From positions 5,918,501-5,982,500 of the forward strand of contig NZ_CP045354.1 in the NCBI RefSeq assembly GCF_009363435.1: 64,000 nucleotides of DNA. Reading direction: 5' to 3'. The notes below the pieces were generated by a model that was not told the DNA's origin, did not search any database, and was given only the letters and a program-made list of their open reading frames with translations. A program made the translations under genes and the position numbers. Numbering within the stretch: the stretch's first letter is position 1; every line of letters starts with the position of its first letter. The stretch is from Labrenzia sp. THAF82. GTDB lineage: Bacteria; Pseudomonadota; Alphaproteobacteria; Rhizobiales; Stappiaceae. This document shows, piece after piece, positions 1 through 7,893 of the stretch.

Positions 1-304
1 TGTAGTCATCGCCCCATAACACACAAATAAAACGAACTTTGAAATTTTCCGCCTTTACATCCATTTTCACCGCAATCCATTTCTAGGGAATCAACATCTT
101 TTTCTTATCTTGTATCTGCTTTTTATCTTGTATCTCTTGATATGCTCTCCAAGGCCGGTCTCGGACGATTTTTCGACGATGGAGTATGCATATCGCTCCG
201 GTGGCATACAACGACTAAAAAGCCTAAAGAGAGAGCATTGCGTCGGCGATCCAAATGGCTGGCGCACTGTTGAATTCGGATTTCTCTCGAGGTGCGGCGA
301 ACTG
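1..304. other. Gene-free leader before the first SDR gene
   Basis: No credible gene is seen here. The open frames on both strands are shadows of the SDR gene that follows or have no family resemblance. The first 140 bases are AT-rich and carry a 13-base direct repeat (see 105-135), so this is probably the promoter region of the plus-strand glycan operon. I could not fix a promoter. Confidence 0.5.
105..135. repeat. 13-base direct repeat, 18-base period
   Basis: TTATCTTGTATCT occurs at 105-117 and again, identically, at 123-135, about 170 bases before the first gene. The spacing is not quite two helical turns. It could be a direct-repeat operator or simple slippage in AT-rich DNA; the sequence does not decide between them. 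Confidence 0.4.
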
Positions 305-1210
305 ATGTTAAGATTAGCAGATTGGGTTCTGGTGACCGGCGCGAGCGGCTTCGTCGGGGGGCACTGCGTCCAGCGGTTGCTCGAAGTCGGGCACAATGTG
401 ATTGCCATGCAGCGGAGCCCCAGGCCTCTGACTGGACCACTTTCCCGCGACAGCGACACTTTTCGGTATATCGAAGGCGACCTGGCACAGGGCACCTCCT
501 GCACATATCCGATTCGCTCAATCGTCCACCTTGCAGCACAGGTGGTCTTTCCCGGCATCAAAGCCGGCCAATTCGCGCACGGTAACATCCTTCCGACGCT
601 CGGAATGTTCAAACTTGCGCAGTCGCTGGCTGTAGAGACAGTTATCATGCATTCATCGGTTTCGGTCTATGGCCACCCGCAGTCTGACACCTGGTCTGAG
701 TCAACATCATCGACAGCCCCTACTCCCTACGGTGCTTCGAAGTACGTCTGCGAACTGGTGGCTGCTGACTATGCCGGGAAAATGCGCATCATCATACCGA
801 GAACGCCAGGCATCCTTGGGACGGGTGCTAACCCGAACTGGGTCACAAACCTGGTTGACCGCGCCAGTAGCAATCAAACCCTCGAGATCTATAATGCAGC
901 CGCGAGATTCAACAGTACATTGCACGTCGCCGACTATTGCGACTTCGTACTTGCGGAGCTGGCCTCGGAAGAAACTTCTCCCTCGATCGAAGTCGTAAAT
1001 CTTGCCGCGACTGATCCCATACCGGTGATCAAAGTGGCGAGCACGATCGTAAACGAGGTATCCAGCCGGAGCAAGATTGTAGACAAAGGACCCAGCGGGG
1101 CACCGGCTGTAATAGAGATAGGCAAAGCGCGCACAAGGTTCGGTTTCAAACCGATGTCAGTCGAAAATACCCTTAAACGGTATATAAAGGACATCTTGGG
1201 CCGATCCTAA
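305..1210 (+). CDS. Extended SDR, NAD-dependent sugar epimerase/dehydratase
   Basis: A 301-residue extended short-chain dehydrogenase acting presumably on a nucleotide sugar in the cytoplasm. The Rossmann glycine motif TGASGFVGG is at residues 11-19, the SSVSVYG strand at 117-123, and the active-site YGASK at 142-146, so cofactor and catalytic residues are intact. The frame is open upstream to 110, but that extension is low-complexity and unlike any SDR; the ATG at 305 directly precedes the Rossmann strand and follows a GAGG box at about 13 bases. The gene is on the same strand as the other sugar-modifying genes but is separated from them by the convergent phosphatase gene. UDP-galactose epimerase-type or 4-reductase-type activity cannot be told apart by sequence alone. 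Confidence 0.8.
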   Translation: MLRLADWVLVTGASGFVGGHCVQRLLEVGHNVIAMQRSPRPLTGPLSRDSDTFRYIEGDLAQGTSCTYPIRSIVHLAAQVVFPGIKAGQFAHGNILPTLGMFKLAQSLAVETVIMHSSVSVYGHPQSDTWSESTSSTAPTPYGASKYVCELVAADYAGKMRIIIPRTPGILGTGANPNWVTNLVDRASSNQTLEIYNAAARFNSTLHVADYCDFVLAELASEETSPSIEVVNLAATDPIPVIKVASTIVNEVSSRSKIVDKGPSGAPAVIEIGKARTRFGFKPMSVENTLKRYIKDILGRS

Positions 1211-1220
1211 ATACACGCCG

Positions 1221-1775
1221 CTACGGTATATCACATCGTTGGTGGGCAGTAGTTAATTCTAGGATTTCGGTAACTCTGTCTAGAAGGGACCCACCTTTGT
1301 ATAGATATCCCGCAATGCCAAAAGCCTCTGCAGACTGAACGTCTCTTGGCTTGTCTCCTATCAAGAACGATCGGGCTCGATCCATCGGAAAAGTTCGGTC
1401 GATCTGTTCGACTAAACCGGGTGCCGGCTTGCGGCACCGGCAGACAACAGCATACTCTGCGACGGTGCCTTCCGGATGATGAGGGCAGTGGAAAAAGCCG
1501 TCGATTACCCCTCCAGCGGAGACCAGTTGTCGTTGCATGGCATCGTGAAACCGGTGCATCTGCGCTTCAGTGAAAAAGCCTCGGGCAATTCCGGACTGGT
1601 TAGTGGCCACACAAATTCTGAAACCTTTGTCTCGCAACAACGAAATCACCTCCATCGCGCCGGGAACCCACTCGATGTCCTGGGGATCGAACATGTAGTG
1701 CCGATCTACGAGCAGGGTGTCGTCCCGATCGAAAATCGCGACTGGGCCAAGCTGTCGATTGCTTTCAGTGGTCAT
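1221..1775 (-). CDS. gmhB: GmhB-like HAD phosphatase (heptose bisphosphate)
   Basis: A 184-residue HAD-IIIA phosphatase of the D,D-heptose 1,7-bisphosphate phosphatase family, which removes the 7-phosphate before nucleotide activation. The nucleophile motif DRDDT is at residues 16-20, motif II ATNQSG at about 57-62, and the zinc loop typical of GmhB is present as C97-x-H99 and C112-x-C114. The acidic motif GDKPRD follows at 140-145. The start is ATG 1775, preceded by AAAGGTG; the longer open frame to 1889 is not family-like. It sits alone, convergent to the first SDR gene and divergent from the next. A histidinol-phosphatase role is possible, since these families are close, but the kinase, isomerase and nucleotidyltransferase types found at 10090-12888 favour a heptose. 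Confidence 0.8.
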   Translation of the reverse strand: MTTESNRQLGPVAIFDRDDTLLVDRHYMFDPQDIEWVPGAMEVISLLRDKGFRICVATNQSGIARGFFTEAQMHRFHDAMQRQLVSAGGVIDGFFHCPHHPEGTVAEYAVVCRCRKPAPGLVEQIDRTFPMDRARSFLIGDKPRDVQSAEAFGIAGYLYKGGSLLDRVTEILELTTAHQRCDIP

Positions 1776-1934
1776 CGAAAGCACCTTTCTATCGCAATGC
1801 AGAATCAACCTGCCTGCCACTGGAAAATCAAAGCAAGCTGTATTAAGGGTGTGACGCCTGGCGCAAGGAATTTCGCCGGGTGGGGTCAAAATTTCACTGA
1901 TCCCGCGTTACAGCACGAGAGGGTCACTAATCTT

Positions 1935-2885
1935 ATGAAAGTCTTGGTCACCGGCGCCTGCGGATATAAGGGTACAGTTCTTACACCGATGTTGCTAGAT
2001 GCAGGCCATGAGGTCCGCGCTGTTGACACCCAGTGGTTCGGAAATTTTCTGCCGAAACACCCCGGGTTAGAAGTCGTTCAGGCAGACGTGCGTGACGTTA
2101 ACGCCATCAATCTGGACGGCATTGACGCCATCATCCATCTAGCCTCGATTGCCAACGACCCCTGCGGCGATCTCAATCCGAAACTGACCTGGGAAGTGAG
2201 CGCACTTGCAACGATGCAGCTTGCCGACCGGGCCCGCCGTCTCGGCATCGAGCATTTCATCTATGCCTCGTCCGGCAGCGTCTACGGCGTCAAGGAAGAA
2301 GAGCAGGTCACCGAGGACCTGACCCTTGAGCCGATCAGTGAATACAACAAGACCAAGATGGTCGCCGAAAGAGTTCTGCTGAGCTATGCCGACGACATGC
2401 TGGTTCAGATCGTGCGCCCGGCTACCGTTTGCGGCCTGTCTCCGCGCATGCGCCTCGACGTCTCGGTCAACATGCTGACCATGCAGGCCCTGACCAACAA
2501 GCGCATCACGGTGTTTGGCGGCAACCAGGTTCGCCCGAACATTCACATGCAGGACATCTGCCGCGTCTATCTCTACATGCTGGAGCAGGGTAGCAAGATC
2601 CAGGGCGTGTTCAACGCCGGGTTCGAGAATATCTCGATCATGAGCATTGCGGAAATGGCCGCCAAGCGCATCGGCGCGGAAATCGTGGTCACGGAATCGA
2701 ATGACCCGCGGTCCTACCGCGTCAATTCGGACAAGTTGCTCGCGACCGGCTTTACACCGAGCAAGACGGTTGACGACGCGATTGCCGAAATCATCGAGGC
2801 CTATTCCTCTGGTGCCCTGAAGGACGAAGACCGGTTCCACAATCTTCGCTGGATGCAGAAAACGGTTCTTGCAAACGCGGCCTGA
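1935..2885 (+). CDS. Extended SDR, NAD-dependent sugar epimerase
   Basis: A 316-residue extended SDR. The cofactor loop is TGACGYKG at residues 6-13, a variant of TGGAGFIG, the ASSGSVYG strand is near 111-118, and the catalytic pair is Y137-x3-K141 (YNKTK). The frame runs open for some 450 bases upstream, but ATG 1935 starts exactly at the first Rossmann strand, with GAGAGGG ten bases before it, so I take that start. Here begins a co-directional run of sugar genes continuing to 12332. The exact reaction (epimerase, 4,6-dehydratase or reductase) cannot be read from the sequence. Confidence 0.82.
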   Translation: MKVLVTGACGYKGTVLTPMLLDAGHEVRAVDTQWFGNFLPKHPGLEVVQADVRDVNAINLDGIDAIIHLASIANDPCGDLNPKLTWEVSALATMQLADRARRLGIEHFIYASSGSVYGVKEEEQVTEDLTLEPISEYNKTKMVAERVLLSYADDMLVQIVRPATVCGLSPRMRLDVSVNMLTMQALTNKRITVFGGNQVRPNIHMQDICRVYLYMLEQGSKIQGVFNAGFENISIMSIAEMAAKRIGAEIVVTESNDPRSYRVNSDKLLATGFTPSKTVDDAIAEIIEAYSSGALKDEDRFHNLRWMQKTVLANAA

Positions 2886-2927
2886 TCTACACCGCACCTA
2901 CAGTCCTGTCATTGCTAAGGGATTTTT

Positions 2928-3917
2928 ATGACGCGCGTATTCGTACTTGGCAGCAACTCGTTTGGAGGTGCGTCATTTGTCAATTATGCCCTGAATGAGG
3001 GATGGGAAGTCTATGGCGTCAGCAGATCGGAAGAAGTTCATCCGGTCTGCCGGCCCTACCTGGCCAATCCTCATGTCGGTCGCTTCACCTACCAGCAGAT
3101 GGATGTGAACAACGACCTTGACGCCATACTCGGTGCGATCAACGCGTTCCAGCCAGACTATGTTGCCGATTTTGCCGGTCAGGGCATGGTCGCCCCGAGC
3201 TGGAACTGGCCGGAACAGTGGTACGAAACCAATATCGTCTCGAAGGTAAAGCTGCATAACGCCTTGCGGGAACTGTCCTGCATGAAGCGCTATGTGCGCG
3301 TCTCGACCCCCGAAGTGTTCGGCGACTGTGACGGCCTGATCGACGAAGACCAAGCATACAATCCGTCAACGCCCTATGCCGTTTCGCATGCGGCGATCGA
3401 CATGAGCCTGACGGCGTTTTATCGCCAGTGGGATTTCCCGGTTGTTCTGACCCGGTTTGCCAACTTTTACGGCCCGGGACAGCAGCTTTATCGCATCGTG
3501 CCCAAAACCATTATCTGCGGCCTGTCGGACCAGACGCTGATGCTGCATGGTGGCGGTCATTCGACGCGGGCCTTCATTCATGGTCACGACGTCGCAAGCG
3601 GCGTCTTCAAGGCACTGACGCTCGGCAAGAACGGCGAGGCATATCACTTCACCACCGATCCGTTCGTGACGATCCGGGCCCTGGTGGAGAAGATTGCCGA
3701 TCTGCTCGGACGCGATATGTCAGACTTTGTACAGGAAACAGAAGACCGTCCTGGAAAGGACAAGGCTTACCTGATGACGGCTGACAAGGCGACGCGTGAG
3801 CTTGCCTGGAAACCCGATTACACGCTCGATCAAGGTCTTGAACAGTGCATTGGCTGGGTCCGGGACAACCTGGATACGATCAGGACCATGGAACAGAATT
3901 ACGTACACAAGGCCTGA
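2928..3917 (+). CDS. SDR of the sugar 4,6-dehydratase type with altered active site
   Basis: A 329-residue extended SDR that follows the dTDP-glucose/GDP-mannose 4,6-dehydratase layout, including NFYGPGQ near 185 and RAFIHGHDVA near 222. Two signature positions differ. The cofactor loop is G8-SNSF-G13-G14, so the middle glycine of GxxGxxG is Ser. The catalytic YxxxK reads Y150-AVS-H154, with His in place of Lys. From memory a small bacterial subfamily has this GSNSF loop, so the changes may be fixed features of that subfamily and not decay. The ATG follows AAGGGA, 43 bases after the preceding SDR gene, in one apparent operon. Enzymatic role uncertain. Confidence 0.75.
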   Translation: MTRVFVLGSNSFGGASFVNYALNEGWEVYGVSRSEEVHPVCRPYLANPHVGRFTYQQMDVNNDLDAILGAINAFQPDYVADFAGQGMVAPSWNWPEQWYETNIVSKVKLHNALRELSCMKRYVRVSTPEVFGDCDGLIDEDQAYNPSTPYAVSHAAIDMSLTAFYRQWDFPVVLTRFANFYGPGQQLYRIVPKTIICGLSDQTLMLHGGGHSTRAFIHGHDVASGVFKALTLGKNGEAYHFTTDPFVTIRALVEKIADLLGRDMSDFVQETEDRPGKDKAYLMTADKATRELAWKPDYTLDQGLEQCIGWVRDNLDTIRTMEQNYVHKA

Positions 3918-3962
3918 GGACGGACCGCACGGTTGCCTCACTTTTCATGGAAGGGAAAGACA

Positions 3963-5111
3963 TTGGCCAATCAGAACTTTCTTCCGGATCAATACGATCG
4001 CACGGACGCTCTTGAGATCAATCACAATTATCTGCCCGAGCAATTTGCCGACTACGAAGAAATCCTCGCCAAAGTGGGCGAAGTCGTTCGCAAGGGTGAC
4101 TTCACGCTTGGGCGTGCTGTGGACCAGTTCGAGCGGGATTTTGCCGAAGTGGTCGGCGTGAAGCACGCCATTGGCGTCGGCAGCGGCACGGATGCGCTTT
4201 TCCTGAGCCTCAAGGCATTGGGGATCGGCGAAGGCGATGAAGTCATCACCACGCCGTTCACCTTCTATGCAACGATCGGCGCCATCGTGACCGCCGGTGC
4301 CCGGCCGGTCTTTGTCGATGTCCTGGATGACTTCAACATCAATCCGGACAATATCGAAGCTGCTATCACGCCTAAAACCAAGGCAATCCTGCCGGTTCAC
4401 TGGTCCGGCAAGCCTTGCCGCATGGATGACATCCTGGCCATTGCAAACAAGCACGGGCTCAAGGTTGTCGAAGACAGCTGTCACGGCATCCAGGCCAAGT
4501 ACAAGGGCAAGGGCGCGGGTTCCTTCGGCGATTTCGGAGCCTTCTCCATGCACCCGCTGAAAAACCTCAATGTGTGGGGAGACGGCGGCCTGGCGGTGAC
4601 GAATTCCGACGAAATGGCCGAGAAGATGCGCCTGATGCGCAACCACGGGCTGATCGACCGCAACCGGTGCGCCATGTTTGCCTATAACTCGCGTCTCGAC
4701 ACGATCCAGGCCGTCGTCGCCAGCCATCTGCTGCAGAAGATCGACCACATCACCGAGAGCCGCATCGCCAACTCGCTCTATTTCGATTCCCAGCTCGCCG
4801 GTGTTTCCGGGATCACCATCCCGGAACGCGACGCCGATGAGGTCAAGCAGGTCTTCCACATCTATTCGCTGCGATATGAGCGGCGCGATGAATTGCAGGC
4901 CTATCTCGAGGAGCGCGGTGTCGATGCCAAGGTGCATTACCCGATCCCGATGCACCTGCAGCCGGGCGCTGCCGAATGGGGCTACAAACCCGGCGATTTC
5001 CCGGTCGCCGAAGCCTGCTGCGCCACGACCATGTCTCTCCCGGTTCATGAATTCGTCAACCGGGATCAGCAGGACAAGGTCATCGAGTTGATCAAGGAGT
5101 TCTACAGATGA
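3963..5111 (+). CDS. DegT/DnrJ/EryC1 sugar aminotransferase
   Basis: A 382-residue PLP-dependent aminotransferase of the family that puts an amino group on keto-nucleotide sugars. Substrate/cofactor motifs are in order: GVGSGTDAL at 71-79, EDSCHG at 170-175, and the PLP lysine K200 in HPLKNL. As K200 is present, it is not a ColD-type 3-dehydratase, which has His there. I choose the TTG at 3963, which follows an excellent GGAAGGGAAAG box; a further TTG at 3933 in the same frame lacks one. It overlaps the next aminotransferase by ATGA and the two are paralogues, so the pathway probably needs two aminations or two alternative substrates. Confidence 0.88.
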   Translation: MANQNFLPDQYDRTDALEINHNYLPEQFADYEEILAKVGEVVRKGDFTLGRAVDQFERDFAEVVGVKHAIGVGSGTDALFLSLKALGIGEGDEVITTPFTFYATIGAIVTAGARPVFVDVLDDFNINPDNIEAAITPKTKAILPVHWSGKPCRMDDILAIANKHGLKVVEDSCHGIQAKYKGKGAGSFGDFGAFSMHPLKNLNVWGDGGLAVTNSDEMAEKMRLMRNHGLIDRNRCAMFAYNSRLDTIQAVVASHLLQKIDHITESRIANSLYFDSQLAGVSGITIPERDADEVKQVFHIYSLRYERRDELQAYLEERGVDAKVHYPIPMHLQPGAAEWGYKPGDFPVAEACCATTMSLPVHEFVNRDQQDKVIELIKEFYR

Positions 5112-6214
5112 GCACCGACCGCGTCGCCTTCGTAAACCTGCCCTTGCGGATCCGGGACTATGAAGACGAACTCGTGGACGCCTTCCGGAAGGTCCTCAGA
5201 TCCGGCGCCTATATCATGGGCCCGGAAGTCGCGGAATTTGAAAACGCCCTGAAGGGCTATTGCGGCGTCGACCATGTGCTTGGCGTCGCAAACGGTACCG
5301 ATGGCCTGATCATTGCCCTGCGCGCGCTGAATATCGGCGCCGGCGACGAGGTTATCACGGCACCCAACTCCTTCATCGCATCGGCCGGTGCCATTCAGAT
5401 GACCGGTGCGGAAGTGCGGTTCGCCGACGTCGGCCCGGACTACAATCTCGATCCCGCCAAGCTCGAAGCCGCCATCACCGAGCGCACCAAGGCGATCATG
5501 CCGGTCCACCTGACCGGGCGCCCTGCTCCGATGGACGAGATCAAAGAGATCGCCAAGCGTCACAGCCTCTACGTCATCGAAGACGCGGCACAGGCAATCG
5601 GTGCGAAATACAAGGGAAGACCCGTGGGCAGCCTGGGCGACATTGCAAGCTTCAGCCTGCATCCGCTCAAGAACCTGCAGGTGTTCGGAGATGCGGGTTT
5701 CCTTTCCACGCCTTGCAAGCACCTTTACGAGCGCATGAGCGGGTTGCGCAATCATGGTCTGGTCGATCGCAACACTAGCTCTGAATGGGGCCTGAATTCG
5801 CGGCTTGATACCATCCAGGCGGCCCTGGGTCTGGTCCAGCTGAAACGGCTCGATGCCTGGACAGAAGGGTTCCGGTCCATCGCGGCGCAGTACCGGGAAA
5901 GTTTGAAGGACGTGGTCAGCGTCCCGGAAGAACTCAACCACGAGTATTCCGTCTACCACAATTTCGTGGTTCTGGCGGATCGTCGCGACGAGCTGATGCA
6001 ATATCTGGACAACAAGGGGATCGATACCAAGATCCACTATCCGATCCTGCTTCACAGGCAGCCAGCCGCAAAGCATCTCAAGCTGCCCGAAGGCTCCTTC
6101 CCGGTGGCGGAGGACCAGGTGCAGCGCATGGTGAGCCTGCCAATTTATCCGGAACTGGAAGACAGTGAGATCAAGCGTGTGATCGCTGAAATCCGGAATT
6201 TCTATTCAGCCTGA
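5108..6214 (+). CDS. DegT/DnrJ/EryC1 sugar aminotransferase, second copy
   Basis: A 368-residue PLP aminotransferase, clearly paralogous to its upstream neighbour and translationally coupled to it by an ATGA overlap. GVANGTDGL at 59-67, EDAAQAIGA at 158-166 and K188 in HPLKNL give a complete active site. Residue differences around the substrate pocket (NSFIASAG against FTFYATIG) suggest a different keto-sugar. It belongs to the same operon as the SDRs and methyltransferase, consistent with assembly of an amino-deoxy sugar. The substrate is unknown. Confidence 0.88.
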   Translation: MSTDRVAFVNLPLRIRDYEDELVDAFRKVLRSGAYIMGPEVAEFENALKGYCGVDHVLGVANGTDGLIIALRALNIGAGDEVITAPNSFIASAGAIQMTGAEVRFADVGPDYNLDPAKLEAAITERTKAIMPVHLTGRPAPMDEIKEIAKRHSLYVIEDAAQAIGAKYKGRPVGSLGDIASFSLHPLKNLQVFGDAGFLSTPCKHLYERMSGLRNHGLVDRNTSSEWGLNSRLDTIQAALGLVQLKRLDAWTEGFRSIAAQYRESLKDVVSVPEELNHEYSVYHNFVVLADRRDELMQYLDNKGIDTKIHYPILLHRQPAAKHLKLPEGSFPVAEDQVQRMVSLPIYPELEDSEIKRVIAEIRNFYSA

Positions 6215-6251
6215 AGGATTGAATGACGGGCCACCGTCACTGCGAGGAATT

Positions 6252-6911
6252 ATGGGACAAGAAATTGATTTGATGGTCAACTACCCGCGCACGAAACGCG
6301 ACCCTGCGGCGCGCGGCGCGAGCAAGACACCAGAGCAGCAGGCCATTGCGCGCCAGTTCGGCAAGGAATTCTTCGACGGGTCCCGCGACGTCGGTTATGG
6401 CGGCTTTTCCTACATGTCTCGCTTCTGGGAGCCGGTCATCCCGACCTTCCAGGAACATTTCGATCTGAAATCGGGCGGTGTGCTTCTCGACATCGGTTGC
6501 GCGAAGGGCTTCATGATGTACGACGCCGCGCGCCTGATCCCGGGTCTTGAAGTCAAGGGCATCGACGTTTCTGAATATGCCATCGAGAATGGCATGGAAG
6601 AGATGAAGCCTCACATGCAGGTTGCAAGTGCAGTGGATCTGCCGTTCGAAGACAACAGCGTTGATGTTTCGATCTCGATCACGACCCTGCACAACCTCGA
6701 GAAAGACGACCTGGCAACGGCCCTTCGGGAAATCGAGCGGGTCACCAGGCGCGGCAGTTTCATCACGCTTGATGCGTATCGCAATGATGAAGAGCGCGAG
6801 CGCATGGAAGCCTGGAACCTGACGGCCCTGACGATGATGCATGTCGACGAATGGAAGGAATTCTTCGACAAGGTCGGATACACGGGCGACTATTACTGGT
6901 TTATCCCATGA
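6252..6911 (+). CDS. Class I SAM-dependent methyltransferase
   Basis: A 219-residue methyltransferase with a Methyltransf_11-type core: motif I LLDIGCAKGF near residues 80-89, the acidic ribose-binding position in GIDVSEYAIENG near 105-116, and the SISITTLHNLE motif-IV region near 145-155. ATG 6252 has GAGGAA at the ideal distance; a TTG at 6219 in the same frame has a poorer context. The stop overlaps the E1 alpha start by ATGA, so the two are translated together. In this operon the likely substrate is a sugar hydroxyl or amino group, but C-methylation of a keto-sugar cannot be excluded. Confidence 0.85.
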   Translation: MGQEIDLMVNYPRTKRDPAARGASKTPEQQAIARQFGKEFFDGSRDVGYGGFSYMSRFWEPVIPTFQEHFDLKSGGVLLDIGCAKGFMMYDAARLIPGLEVKGIDVSEYAIENGMEEMKPHMQVASAVDLPFEDNSVDVSISITTLHNLEKDDLATALREIERVTRRGSFITLDAYRNDEERERMEAWNLTALTMMHVDEWKEFFDKVGYTGDYYWFIP

Positions 6912-7879
6912 CAGATCTGATCGAATTGTTGCGCGGCATGAAGCGCATTCGTGCCGTGGAACAGGGCATCGCAGACCGTTACATGGTCCAGCCTCAACAG
7001 ATGCGATGTCCTACCCACTTGTCGATCGGCCAGGAATTGGTCGGCGCCCTGGCTGGGATCGCCCTCAGGCCGACAGACTTTGCCGTCAGTTCACACCGGG
7101 GCCACGCCCATTATATCGGCAAGGGCGGCGACATCGGCCGGATGCTTGCCGAAATCTATGGCAAGGTGACCGGCTGCAGCCGCGGTCGTGGCGGCAGCAT
7201 GCATCTTATTGACGAAAGCGTGGGCTTCATGGGCACGACGGCAATCGTCGGCAATTCCATTCCGATTGGCGTCGGTCTCGGACTGGCTGCAAAACTCGAT
7301 GGCAAAGACCAGGTGAGTGCCGTTTTTGTTGGCGATGGCGCGACCGAGGAAGGGGCCTTCTATGAATCGGCCACCATCGCGGCCGTGCGCAAACTGCCTG
7401 TTATTTTCATCTGCGAAAATAACCTTTACTCCGTGTATTCTCCGCTGAACGTCCGGCAGCCCACGTCCCGGGTCATTCACGAGATGGTCAACGCCTATGG
7501 CGGTATCGACACCTATTTCGTCGAGGGAGATGATCCGGAAGCCACGTCGGAAATGCTGCGGCAGGCTGTCGACAAGGTTCGAACCGGCGCTGGCCCGGCC
7601 TTCATCGAAATCACGACCTACCGCTGGCGCGAGCATTGCGGCCCCAATTGGGACAACCATCTGCCCTACCGGGAGGAGCGTGAATTCGAAGACTGGCAAA
7701 AACGCGACCCGCTGCCTGAACTTGAGCGGCGCCTCCTGGACCGCGGCACCATTAGTGCGGACGGTGTCGCAACCATGAACCAGGTAATCGACCAGGAAGT
7801 CGAAGCTGCGTTCAACTTCGCGATCGAGTCTCCCTTTCCCGAGGAGAACGAGGCCTATATCGACGAATACATGGCTTAA
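6908..7879 (+). CDS. Thiamine diphosphate E1 alpha subunit, orphan dehydrogenase-like
   Basis: A 323-residue homologue of pyruvate/acetoin dehydrogenase E1 alpha. The thiamine diphosphate motif runs from GDG at 142-144 to NN at 171-172, and the SSHRGHAHYI loop near 61-70 is also typical. It is coupled by ATGA to a methyltransferase and followed by its beta partner, but no E2 lipoyl transferase or E3 is present anywhere in the window. A complete dehydrogenase complex is therefore unlikely. In avilamycin biosynthesis, as I recall, an E1 alpha/beta pair (AviB1/AviB2) adds an acetyl-derived two-carbon branch to a sugar; a like role here is an inference from neighbourhood. The ATG at 6908 is preferred over an upstream in-frame ATG lying inside the methyltransferase. 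Confidence 0.85.
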   Translation: MTDLIELLRGMKRIRAVEQGIADRYMVQPQQMRCPTHLSIGQELVGALAGIALRPTDFAVSSHRGHAHYIGKGGDIGRMLAEIYGKVTGCSRGRGGSMHLIDESVGFMGTTAIVGNSIPIGVGLGLAAKLDGKDQVSAVFVGDGATEEGAFYESATIAAVRKLPVIFICENNLYSVYSPLNVRQPTSRVIHEMVNAYGGIDTYFVEGDDPEATSEMLRQAVDKVRTGAGPAFIEITTYRWREHCGPNWDNHLPYREEREFEDWQKRDPLPELERRLLDRGTISADGVATMNQVIDQEVEAAFNFAIESPFPEENEAYIDEYMA

Positions 7880-7893
7880 TCGAGGGTTTAATT

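Noticed and set aside
2139..5048. Long minus-strand open frames (252 and 367 codons) opposite the SDR and aminotransferase genes
   Set aside because: They mirror GC-rich codon bias of the sense genes, have no family motifs and no ribosome sites.
5108..6214. ColD-type 3-dehydratase in place of an aminotransferase
   Set aside because: The PLP lysine K188 is present in HPLKNL, while ColD has His at that place.
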